From NCBI GenBank assembly GCA_947306025.1, contig CAMZFJ010000174.1:1-5259 (forward strand): a stretch of DNA of 5,259 bases. Reading direction: 5' to 3'. This document shows, piece after piece, positions 1-5,259 of the stretch; the stretch's first letter is position 1, and each line of letters starts with the position of its first letter. Made by a program: the position numbers and the translations under genes. The DNA is from an uncultured Fibrobacter sp. (lineage in GTDB: Bacteria > Fibrobacterota > Fibrobacteria > Fibrobacterales > Fibrobacteraceae). Under the pieces are notes generated by a model, which worked only from the letters and a program-made list of their open reading frames with translations, was not told the DNA's origin and did no database searches.

Positions 1-355
1 AGGCCTTGACAATTTCTTCGAACGTTTGCGATTTCACAACGAGATCGGAACGGAGTACATTACCGTTCACCTTGATGCTGTACGTACCAGCTTCAGAAAG
101 CGCCGAGAAATCGACAAGCTGGACATTCTGACCGCTAGCATTCCAGTAAGATGCAGCCTTCGGCGTAACAGAAAGCACGACCTGGCCAGCAGCATTCACA
201 AAATCCACATTGCCGTTTGCGTCGACAAGAGCGAATTCCTTGAAGTCGCCCGGACGGTAACCAATTTGGTTGATGTAGGCGGTCGCAGCAAAGGACGGAA
301 CCGCAAAAAGCGCGGCAAGCGCAACGGACTTTACCGCATGATTTTTCACAAACAT
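1..355 (-). CDS. Secreted GH9 cellulase paralog, N-terminal part (runs off left edge)
   Basis: Reading the minus strand from the ATG at 355-353 gives 118 codons with no stop before the window ends. Residues 1-23 are a signal peptide: Lys4 and Lys9, a hydrophobic stretch SVALAALFAV, then a likely cleavage after SFA. The mature part begins ATAYINQIGYRPGDFKEFAL and forms the Ig-like domain (CelD_N type) that precedes many GH9 catalytic domains. An ungapped hand alignment with the neighbouring GH9 gene at 570-2432 gives 60 identical residues of 95. The enzyme is therefore expected to be an exported endoglucanase-type glycosidase acting on beta-1,4-glucan, but the catalytic domain lies outside the window and is inferred. 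The start is ambiguous: GAGG directly abuts the ATG, whereas an in-frame GTG at 349-347 sits six bases after it. The ATG is kept because M-x-V-K matches the paralog start. A terminator at 478-507 suggests it is transcribed separately from the upstream cellulase. Confidence 0.85.
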   Translation of the reverse strand, partial: MFVKNHAVKSVALAALFAVPSFAATAYINQIGYRPGDFKEFALVDANGNVDFVNAAGQVVLSVTPKAASYWNASGQNVQLVDFSALSEAGTYSIKVNGNVLRSDLVVKSQTFEEIVKA

Positions 356-386
356 CCTCACTTTAAAAAGTGCTTGAATTTACCCC

Positions 387-396
387 ATATAATATA
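387..396 (-). promoter_or_regulatory. Probable -10 region of the left-edge GH9 gene
   Basis: The minus strand reads TATATTATAT here, containing two overlapping near-consensus -10 hexamers (TATATT and TATTAT, each five of six). It ends 31 bases before the ATG at 355. The identical ten bases occur 30 bases before the start of the paralogous GH9 gene, also with ACGG a few bases upstream, which supports a conserved promoter. No good -35 hexamer was found. The site lies downstream of the terminator at 478-507, as expected for an independent transcript. Confidence 0.5.
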
Positions 397-477
397 GAGC
401 CGTCACGGGAAATATACTACCCTTTGCCGACGCAATTCAGAAAATACTGTAGCAAGTGTTTGCACAACATTTTTCAC

Positions 478-507
478 AAAAAAACGGCGCCCTAAAGAAG
501 GGCGTCG
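478..507 (-). terminator. Rho-independent terminator after the interrupted GH9 gene
   Basis: On the minus strand CGACGCCCT (507-499) and AGGGCGCCG (493-485) pair with one A-C mismatch around the five-base loop TCTTT. An uninterrupted run of seven T follows (484-478). This is the standard intrinsic terminator layout. It begins about 60 bases after the TAA that ends the GH9 reading frame at 570, and about 120 bases before the next GH9 start. On the plus strand the hairpin is followed only by CTTTGC, so it should work mainly for the minus-strand gene. Confidence 0.8.
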
Positions 508-569
508 CTTTGCATTCTATGAATATGGAAATTTTTCGTTTAAGAAGATCCCTCGTCGGGAACATTCGA

Positions 570-2432
570 TTATTTCACGCGATGGCCCTTAAGGTCAAAG
601 CGTTTATCGTTCTTTTCGATGAACACTTTCTGGTCGTCAAAGCGGAGACGCGGAGCCTTTTCTGCCGATGTACGATTTCTCGCAATCGAAGGCTTGAGTG
701 CCGAAGTGCCACTCTTAGCAACACCCGGAACCGCAAAAGACGGAGCTTGGCCAGCATTCAAAGCCTCAAGAGCACCAGCTATATATGCAAATGGAGCATT
801 CCAGTTGATTGCCACTTCATTCGTGGCATAGCTGCAACGATCATCAATGTAAGAAGTTGCCGGAACACCCGTCTTATAATCCTTACATTCCCAAGACTTC
901 GAGCCAATATCTTCACCACCTGGCTGCGGGCCACCCACAAGCATACCCGGGATGGGAGCCGTAATTTTATCCGCTGTACTCGGGCGATGGTGCGGCAACA
1001 TCGGCGACTTCGTTCCAAAACCGGTCAAGAAAGACATGTCAAGCGGGTTCTTTCCAAGCAAATAGTCCATTACCTTTTTCGCGGCTTCGTAATACTTTTG
1101 TTAGCCCGTAATGTAGTAAGCATAAAGAAGGAATACGCCCTGATTACCGGCCACGGCATTGGAGCCCCAGACAAAGTCTTCATTTGCCATCACAACGCCA
1201 AAGCCTTTCGAAGCCTGATAGACAAATTCATCTGCATAATTAATCAACATCGACTTTGCCTTTTCAGCATCTGCCCCTACTTCCGTTGCGTGAGAGGCGG
1301 CACCATAAAGTGCTAGGCCGTACATTTCAGGCCATGCAGGAACAATATTCACCTTGTTTTCATCTATCGTCGGCTTGTACGAAACATCCCCTGTAGAGAT
1401 AAACAATTCCATGCCAGCAAAAGCAAATTCATCAGAGAATTCACCATCGCTATAAGAGCCCGTCCCAACATCCGCCGGATTGTAGAAAGCTACTTTCGGA
1501 TTTTGGAGCGCCCAGGCATAAGCCTTCTTGGCCGCTTCAAGGCACTGGGTTGCATATGTTGCATCAAACGGTTTATACACACGATATGCAGCAGCCATCA
1601 CACCAGCAAAATCAAGCGTAGCCGCCGTACCTTTACCAATAACATAAAGTTTTTCCGTATCCTTCACAGGCATCACATCGCCCGGGAACTGGAGCGTTGA
1701 AAGCTTGTGGTAAACCATACCGTCAGATGCCTGCATGGTCAACATCCAATCGAGATTGTACTTGATTTCGGCAAGCAAATCCGGGAGCGTTCCTTCGGCA
1801 GGAATATTCCACTTGAACGTCTTGAAGAATTCCGGATAGTGTTCGTAAAGCGAAAGGAGCGTGTAAGTCGTAATGCCCGAATTCACAATATAGCGGCCAT
1901 AGTCACCAGCATCGTACCAGCCCTTGCTCGACTGGATTGTTCCCGAAGCACCTGTGGATTTATGAAAGTCCACTGTTGCATTCGTGTGCCCCGCATCGCG
2001 TTTCCAATCGCCGGCATACTGTTCTTCCAAAGCCATGGAAGCACGCTGGTAATAGTACCACTTGAGCGATGCCTTCGCGACATCTTCGAAAACTTTGTCC
2101 GCAATTTTCAAGTCAGAACGAAGAACCTGACCGCCCTGCTTGATGCTGTAAGTTCCCGGAGTTTTCAATTCAGAAATATCAACCAACTGCACATTCACTG
2201 CACCGGGATTCCAATAAGAAGCCGCCTTCGGAGTGACCTTGAGAACGGTCTGACCAGCAGCATCGACAATTTCGATATCGCCACTTCCATCGGTCAAGGC
2301 AAATTCCTTCGGATCCGAAGTACGATAACCGACTTGGTTGATATAAGCCGTTGCGGCGGTCGCAGCCGTAGCAAGCGAAAGCACAGTAGCCGCAAGAGGG
2401 ATAAACTGTTTCAAGCCAAATTTAACCTGCAT
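570..2432 (-). pseudogene. Secreted GH9 cellulase interrupted by one in-frame stop codon
   Basis: The reading frame spans 621 codons including the final TAA, and is broken only by TAA at codon 444. Residues 1-26 are a signal peptide with an ATA/ATA cleavage region. Residues 27 to about 112 are the Ig-like CelD_N domain (AYINQVGYR). The GH9 catalytic (alpha/alpha)6 domain runs from about 118 to 560. Before the stop lies GWYDAGDYGRY with Asp174 and Asp177, the water-binding and base pair of the family. After it lie the LTGFGT...LPHHRP motif (His481, His482, Arg483) and YIDDRCSYATNEVAINWNA, where Glu539 is the expected proton donor; both fit the two classical GH9 signatures. A 56-residue basic tail (net about +8, ending FDLKGHRVK) follows. 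An intact product would be an exported beta-1,4-glucanase. The 443-residue truncated product lacks the acid catalyst and should be inactive. The ATG at 2432 is chosen over the GTG at 2441 because AAAGGAG lies eight bases before it. A recent nonsense mutation, a sequencing error or read-through are all possible; all coding motifs are otherwise intact. Confidence 0.85.
1101..1103 (-). other. In-frame TAA inside the GH9 catalytic domain
   Basis: The minus strand reads ATT ACG GGC TAA CAA AAG TAT TAC GAA, that is ITG-stop-QKYYEAAKKV followed by MDYLLGKNPLDMSF. The frame is identical on both sides (codon starts at coordinates equal to 2 modulo 3), so no base has been lost or gained. One base change from AAA, GAA or CAA would create this stop, and Lys, Glu or Gln would fit the surface loop between two helices. 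The ugd gene in this window also ends with TAA, which argues against a reassigned stop codon. Confidence 0.9.
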
Positions 2433-2440
2433 AAGGCACA

Positions 2441-2447
2441 CTCCTTT
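2441..2447 (-). promoter_or_regulatory. Ribosome binding site that fixes the GH9 start at 2432
   Basis: The minus strand reads AAAGGAG followed by eight bases (TGTGCCTT) and ATG at 2432-2430. The longer possible start, GTG at 2441-2439, overlaps the last base of this site and cannot use it. The start at 2432 gives the signal peptide MQVKFGLKQF... Confidence 0.8.
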
Positions 2448-2462
2448 CCATTATTCTACACT

Positions 2463-2472
2463 ATATAATATA
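2463..2472 (-). promoter_or_regulatory. Probable -10 region of the interrupted GH9 gene
   Basis: The minus strand reads CACGG then TATATTATAT, ending 30 bases before the ATG at 2432. The same ten bases occur at nearly the same distance (31) before the paralog at 355. A TTCCAT about 17 bases upstream of TATATA is only a weak -35 candidate. The element is nearly symmetrical and gives TATAAT on the plus strand too, but the plus-strand gene starts 180 bases away, so the minus-strand reading is preferred. Confidence 0.5.
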
Positions 2473-2514
2473 CCGTGAAATAAAATGGAACGCCCCATCT
2501 CTAAAGCAAAAACT

Positions 2515-2530
2515 GGATACAGCTGTACCC
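2515..2530. promoter_or_regulatory. Palindrome in the divergent GH9/ugd intergenic region (possible operator)
   Basis: TACAGCTGTA at 2518-2527 is a perfect ten-base palindrome, extended by GG/CC on either side after one mismatch (GGATACAGCTGTACCC). It lies 86 bases before the GH9 start, upstream of its -10 region, and about 125 bases before ugd. That is a plausible place for a regulator of either gene. No regulator is encoded in the window and a palindrome this short can occur by chance, so function is speculative. Confidence 0.25.
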
Positions 2531-2642
2531 AATTGTGAGGAATTGCAAACATACCAACAGCCCGTCACATAATCCCAATGGACTGCAACTTAGCATGATA
2601 TTTTTGTTACATTTCTTTATGATTATTGAAACAAATATCATC

Positions 2643-2647
2643 AAGGA
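2643..2647 (+). promoter_or_regulatory. Ribosome binding site of ugd
   Basis: AAGGA followed by five T and then ATG at 2653. This supports the ATG at 2653 over the in-frame TTG at 2626, which would add nine residues (starting MKQISSRIF) not expected in front of the Rossmann strand. Confidence 0.75.
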
Positions 2648-2652
2648 TTTTT

Positions 2653-3972
2653 ATGAATATAGCGATTGTTGGTACAGGATATGTAGGACTTGTCAGCGGC
2701 ACATGCTTTGCCGAAATGGGCGTCAACGTGACTTGCGTCGACGTGAATCAAGCTAAAATTGAATCCCTCCAAAAAGGTGAAATCCCTATATACGAACCGG
2801 GCCTCGACGAAATGGTTCTCCGCAACCAGCGCGAAGGCCGCCTCAAATTCACAACCGATCTCGCAAGTATTCTTGACGATGTAGAAATGGTCTTTAGTGC
2901 CGTTGGAACGCCCCCTGACGAAGACGGCTCCGCCGACTTGCAATACGTGCTCGCCGTTGCCCGCACCTTCGGCCAAAACATCAAAAAGTACACCGTTCTC
3001 GTGACCAAGTCCACCGTCCCGGTTGGAACCGCAAAGAAGGTCAAGGCCGCCATTCAAGACGAGCTCGACAAACGCGGCGTGAACGTTCCGTTCGACGTTG
3101 CAAGCAACCCGGAATTTTTGAAAGAAGGCTCTGCCATCACGGACTTCATGAAGCCCGACCGCGTTGTCGTGGGTGTCGAAAGCGAACAGGCAAAAGAACT
3201 CATGACCCGCCTCTACCGCCCGATGATGCTCAACAATTTCCGCGTAATTTTCACGGACATCCCGAGCGCCGAAATGATCAAGTACGCCGCAAACTCCATG
3301 CTCGCGACCCGCATCAGCTTTATGAACGACATCGCAAACCTCTGCGAACTCGTCGGAGCCGACGTGAACATGGTCCGCAAGGGCATCGGTAGCGACACGC
3401 GCATCGGCTCGAAGTTCCTCTACCCCGGCTGCGGCTACGGCGGAAGCTGCTTCCCCAAAGACGTGAAGGCCCTCATCAAGACCGCCGAAAAGAACGGCTA
3501 CAAGATGGGCGTTTTGAAAGCCGTCGAAGACGTGAACGAATACCAGAAGACCGTACTTTTTAACAAACTCGCAAAGCGCTTTGGTGGCGAAGCCAACCTC
3601 AAGGGTAAGACAATCGCCATGTGGGGCCTCGCCTTCAAACCAGAAACGGACGACATGCGCGAAGCCACAGCCCTCGTGCTCATTGACAAACTCACGAAAG
3701 CCGGAGCAACCGTCCGCGTGTACGACCCGGTCGCCATGAACGAATGCAAACGCCGTGTGGGCGACATTGTCGTGTATTGCAAGGACATGTACGAAGCATT
3801 GCTCGATGCAGAAGCACTCCTGCTCGTAACCGAATGGAAGCAGTTCCGCATGCCAAGCTTCGGCGTGATGAAGAAGTCGATGAAGAACGCGCTCATCATC
3901 GACGGGCGCAACATCTATGACGCAAAGGAACTCGCCGAAGCCGGATTCGAGTATAGCGCCATCGGCTGCTAA
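2653..3972 (+). CDS. ugd: UDP-glucose 6-dehydrogenase
   Basis: The product, 439 residues and typical in length for the family, would oxidise UDP-glucose to UDP-glucuronate with two NAD+ in the cytoplasm, feeding capsule, exopolysaccharide or LPS synthesis. The N-terminal Rossmann domain starts at once with MNIAIVGTGYVG (Gly7, Gly9, Gly12) and has Asp30 at the end of the second strand to bind the NAD ribose. YEPGL (47-51), VGTP and STVPVGT follow. Catalytic-site motifs are all present: NPEFLKEG (152-159), Lys210 and Asn214 in KYAAN, and the nucleophile Cys266 in GGSCFPKD with Asp270. The C-terminal UDP-binding domain has WGLAFKPETDDMREA (324-338). Codons are rich in C-ending forms after the first dozen, as in the following epimerase gene. 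The start at 2653 has AAGGA five bases upstream. It is transcribed away from the GH9 genes. The epimerase gene 291 bases downstream would use its product, so a shared pathway is likely. An alternative such as UDP-N-acetylmannosamine dehydrogenase is less likely given the Ugd-type motifs. Confidence 0.95.
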   Translation: MNIAIVGTGYVGLVSGTCFAEMGVNVTCVDVNQAKIESLQKGEIPIYEPGLDEMVLRNQREGRLKFTTDLASILDDVEMVFSAVGTPPDEDGSADLQYVLAVARTFGQNIKKYTVLVTKSTVPVGTAKKVKAAIQDELDKRGVNVPFDVASNPEFLKEGSAITDFMKPDRVVVGVESEQAKELMTRLYRPMMLNNFRVIFTDIPSAEMIKYAANSMLATRISFMNDIANLCELVGADVNMVRKGIGSDTRIGSKFLYPGCGYGGSCFPKDVKALIKTAEKNGYKMGVLKAVEDVNEYQKTVLFNKLAKRFGGEANLKGKTIAMWGLAFKPETDDMREATALVLIDKLTKAGATVRVYDPVAMNECKRRVGDIVVYCKDMYEALLDAEALLLVTEWKQFRMPSFGVMKKSMKNALIIDGRNIYDAKELAEAGFEYSAIGC

Positions 3973-3984
3973 TGGACGCAAAAC

Positions 3985-4020
3985 GTCATCTTGAACGCAG
4001 CGTAGCGAAGTGAAGACACC
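3985..4020 (+). repeat. Degenerate dispersed intergenic repeat, copy 1
   Basis: The sequence CGTCATCTTGAACGCAGCG, then TAGCGAAG, resembles the GTCAT...TGAG...GCGAAG type of palindromic intergenic repeat found in many bacterial genomes. It is roughly the reverse complement of the copy at 4114-4145 (CGTCATTCTGAGGC...CCGAAG), so the two copies are inverted. It starts 12 bases after the ugd stop. Family assignment is from memory of the motif and not from a search. Confidence 0.45.
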
Positions 4021-4038
4021 CCAGAAGGCGAGAGTCGC

Positions 4039-4056
4039 GCCCAAGCAAGCTTGGGC
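4039..4056. repeat. Seven-base-pair hairpin in the ugd downstream region
   Basis: GCCCAAG (4039-4045) and CTTGGGC (4050-4056) are exact reverse complements around the loop CAAG. No T run follows on either strand, so it is not a standard intrinsic terminator. It sits within the repeat cluster between ugd and the epimerase gene. Confidence 0.55.
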
Positions 4057-4075
4057 ATGACCGAGCCAAAGGGTA

Positions 4076-4089
4076 GGGGCGATAGCCCC
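4076..4089. repeat. Short GC-rich hairpin
   Basis: GGGGC (4076-4080) and GCCCC (4085-4089) pair around GATA. GG/CC can extend the stem after a two-base mismatch. No T run follows. It could slow RNA decay or polymerase after ugd, but nothing in the sequence proves a role. Confidence 0.4.
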
Positions 4090-4113
4090 ATCCAGTAAAG
4101 TCTTGAATATGTA

Positions 4114-4146
4114 ACTGGATTCTTCGGCTAAAGCCTCAGAATGACG
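4114..4146 (+). repeat. Palindromic intergenic repeat, copy 2
   Basis: ACTGGATTCTTCGGC, then TAAAGCCTCAGAATGACG. ATTCT (4119-4123) pairs with AGAAT (4138-4142) and GGC (4126-4128) with GCC (4133-4135), around TAAA with a TC/TC internal mismatch. This GGATTCTTCGGC...CTCAGAATGAC form is a widely scattered intergenic repeat type as I remember it. The AAGCCTCA and GAATGACG blocks recur at 4191-4211 with five extra bases between them. Confidence 0.55.
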
Positions 4147-4151
4147 TGCAA

Positions 4152-4181
4152 GGGAATCAAGTGGACTCGCATTTGATTCCC
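4152..4181. repeat. Strong 12-base-pair hairpin upstream of the epimerase gene
   Basis: GGGAATCAA (4152-4160) and TTGATTCCC (4173-4181) are exact reverse complements. Adding GTG/CAT (one G-U pair) gives a 12-pair stem closing the six-base loop GACTCG. There is no T tract after it on either strand, so an intrinsic terminator is unlikely. In a ugd-epimerase transcript it would lie about 80 bases before the epimerase start and could affect RNA stability. It may simply be another member of the repeat cluster. Confidence 0.6.
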
Positions 4182-4190
4182 GCAGCAGTC

Positions 4191-4218
4191 AAGCCTCAAC
4201 GAGGAATGACGAGAGTCG
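4191..4218 (+). repeat. Diverged repeat copy 3 with CGAGAGTCG tail
   Basis: AAGCCTCA (4191-4198) and GAATGACG (4204-4211) match the two blocks of copy 2, separated here by ACGAG. CCTC/GAGG form a small hairpin around AAC. The following CGAGAGTCG (4210-4218) also occurs at 4029-4037, so the cluster contains internal duplications. Confidence 0.45.
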
Positions 4219-4250
4219 TAAACGTTAAAAAGGTGTTTTGGGTTTGTTGC

Positions 4251-4256
4251 AAAGGA
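4251..4256 (+). promoter_or_regulatory. Ribosome binding site of the epimerase gene
   Basis: AAAGGA followed by seven bases (ATATATA) and the ATG at 4264. Good match and spacing; it fixes the start ahead of the nucleotide-binding strand KTVLVTGAAGFIG. Confidence 0.75.
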
Positions 4257-4263
4257 ATATATA

Positions 4264-5259
4264 ATGCTTGATAAAAACGTTATTCTAGATGGAAAAACAG
4301 TCCTTGTGACGGGAGCCGCAGGCTTTATCGGAAGCAACCTCTGCAAGAAGTTGCTGAACGACTACGCCTGCTCCGAACTTGTCGGACTCGATTCTATCAC
4401 CGACTACTATGACGTGAACATCAAGCACGAGCGCCTCAAGGAAATCGACGCCATCGCAAACGCGACTGGCAAAAAATGGACCTTCGTCAAAGCGGACCTC
4501 GCCGACAAAACCGCCATCGACAGCCTATTCGAAAAATACCGCTTCGCCGTCGTTGTGAACCTCGCCGCCCAGGCCGGCGTCCGCTATTCCATCACTAACC
4601 CCGACGCCTACATCCAGAGCAACCTCATTGGCTTTTACAACATTCTCGAAGCATGCCGCAAGGGAGCAAGCAATGGCGAACTCGAACACCTCGTCTACGC
4701 AAGTTCCTCCAGCGTGTACGGCAGTAACAAGAAAGTTCCCTACTCCACCGACGACAAGGTGGACAACCCCGTATCGCTGTATGCCGCCACCAAGAAGAGT
4801 AACGAACTCATGGCGCATGCCTACAGCAAGCTCTACAACATCCCGAGCACGGGACTGCGCTTCTTTACCGTCTATGGCCCCGCAGGTCGCCCGGACATGG
4901 CCTACTTCGGCTTCACCAACAAGCTTAAAGCCGGCAAGACCATCCAAATTTTCAACTACGGCAAATGCAAGCGCGACTTCACCTACGTCGACGACATCGT
5001 CGAAGGCGTCGTACGAGTGATGCAGCACGCCCCCGAAAAGCAGAACGGCGAAGACGGACTACCACTCCCGCCGTACAAGGTCTATAACATCGGCAACAAC
5101 CACCCCGAGAACCTGCTCGACTTCGTGACCATCCTCCAGGAAGAACTCGTCCGCGCGCATGTTCTCCCCGCCGATTACGACTTCGAGGCACATAAGGAAC
5201 TCGTCCCCATGCAGCCCGGTGACGTCCCCGTCACCTACGCCGACACAACCGCTCTGGAA
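4264..5259 (+). CDS. NAD-dependent epimerase, probable UDP-glucuronate 4-epimerase (runs off right edge)
   Basis: 332 codons are open to the end of the window; family members are usually 335-355 residues, so only a short C-terminus is missing. It is an extended short-chain dehydrogenase/reductase. TGAAGFIG (Gly17, Gly20, Gly23) binds NAD, with Asp43 after the second strand. NLAAQAGVRYS follows at 99-109. The active site has SSSSVYG (147-153) and Tyr173-x3-Lys177 in LYAATKKS. Features typical of the CapI/LpsL/plant GAE group are RFFTVYGPAGRPDM (199-212), NYGKCKRDFTYVDDIVEGV, NIGNN (275-279) and MQPGDVPVTYAD near the end. The expected reaction is UDP-glucuronate to UDP-galacturonate in the cytoplasm, using the product of the ugd gene just upstream. 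The position usually Trp in GPWGRPDM is Ala207, a variant I recall in other members. Codon use matches ugd. A UDP-glucose 4-epimerase or a dTDP-glucose or GDP-mannose dehydratase cannot be fully excluded, but the motifs and the neighbour favour the glucuronate enzyme. Confidence 0.85.
   Translation, partial: MLDKNVILDGKTVLVTGAAGFIGSNLCKKLLNDYACSELVGLDSITDYYDVNIKHERLKEIDAIANATGKKWTFVKADLADKTAIDSLFEKYRFAVVVNLAAQAGVRYSITNPDAYIQSNLIGFYNILEACRKGASNGELEHLVYASSSSVYGSNKKVPYSTDDKVDNPVSLYAATKKSNELMAHAYSKLYNIPSTGLRFFTVYGPAGRPDMAYFGFTNKLKAGKTIQIFNYGKCKRDFTYVDDIVEGVVRVMQHAPEKQNGEDGLPLPPYKVYNIGNNHPENLLDFVTILQEELVRAHVLPADYDFEAHKELVPMQPGDVPVTYADTTALE

Noticed and set aside
26..397. 123-codon plus-strand open frame at the left edge
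   Set aside because: The opposite strand encodes a clear signal peptide and GH9 Ig-like domain over the same bases.
1101..1103. Reassignment of TAA as a sense codon
   Set aside because: ugd and this GH9 frame both end with TAA at their natural ends, so TAA is used as a stop in this genome.
456..1316. 286-codon plus-strand open frame
   Set aside because: It lies antisense to the GH9 C-terminal region, crosses the terminator, and has an Arg/Ile-rich composition with no domain; it is a shadow of the cellulase gene.
1101..2441. Treating the 446-codon frame as a complete short GH9 gene
   Set aside because: It would lack the catalytic Glu and the His-Arg motif, which are found in the same frame directly after the stop; its GTG start at 2441 also overlaps the ribosome binding site.
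1707..2468. 253-codon plus-strand open frame
   Set aside because: It is antisense to the GH9 N-terminal half, where signal peptide, Ig-like domain and catalytic Asp motif are clear on the other strand.
2641..4044. Long open frame (467 codons) on the minus strand opposite ugd
   Set aside because: It mirrors ugd almost exactly, its translation is rich in His, Val, Phe and Ala with no recognisable motif, and ugd has every family residue. Strong C-ending codon bias in ugd removes antisense stops.
3985..4218. CRISPR array
   Set aside because: The repeats are irregular in spacing, inverted relative to each other and diverged, with no uniform spacers.
4260..4265. Perfect TATAAT with TTGGGT 16 bases upstream, just before the epimerase gene
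   Set aside because: It overlaps the ATG, so transcription would begin inside the coding region and lose the ribosome binding site; judged coincidental.

Overview
The window looks like a chromosomal stretch from a cellulose-degrading gut bacterium, most likely Fibrobacter or a close relative. This is inference from three things: two neighbouring secreted family 9 glycoside hydrolases with an N-terminal Ig-like domain, a basic C-terminal tail of a kind I associate with Fibrobacter exported enzymes, and palindromic repeats between genes ending in GAATGACG. No RNA gene or phylogenetic marker is present to confirm it.

Left part (1-2472, minus strand): two paralogous GH9 cellulase genes lie in tandem. 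The upstream one (2432 down to 570) encodes a signal peptide, an Ig-like domain, a complete GH9 catalytic domain and a basic tail. It is split by one in-frame TAA at 1103-1101. Reading continues in the same frame through both classical GH9 active-site signatures, so this is a single nonsense change, not a frameshift. A rho-independent terminator (507-478) follows it. Then the second paralog starts at 355 and runs off the left edge. It is intact as far as it can be read and about 63% identical to the first over 95 residues. Both genes carry the same ten-base TATATTATAT element 30-31 bases before their start codons, which is probably the -10 region.

Middle (2433-2652): a 220-base divergent intergenic region between the cellulase and ugd. 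It holds the cellulase promoter, a ten-base perfect palindrome and the ugd ribosome binding site.

Right part (2653-5259, plus strand): ugd (UDP-glucose 6-dehydrogenase) is followed by a UDP-glucuronate 4-epimerase-like gene that runs off the right edge. Together they would convert UDP-glucose to UDP-glucuronate and then UDP-galacturonate for capsule, exopolysaccharide or LPS. The 291 bases between them (3973-4263) form no gene. They are a cluster of degenerate inverted repeats and hairpins. I found no clear terminator there, so the two genes may be co-transcribed.

No mobile element, CRISPR array, tRNA or rRNA was seen. I see no strong evidence of an undescribed system. The most notable points are the interrupted cellulase with an intact downstream half and the repeat cluster between the two nucleotide-sugar genes.
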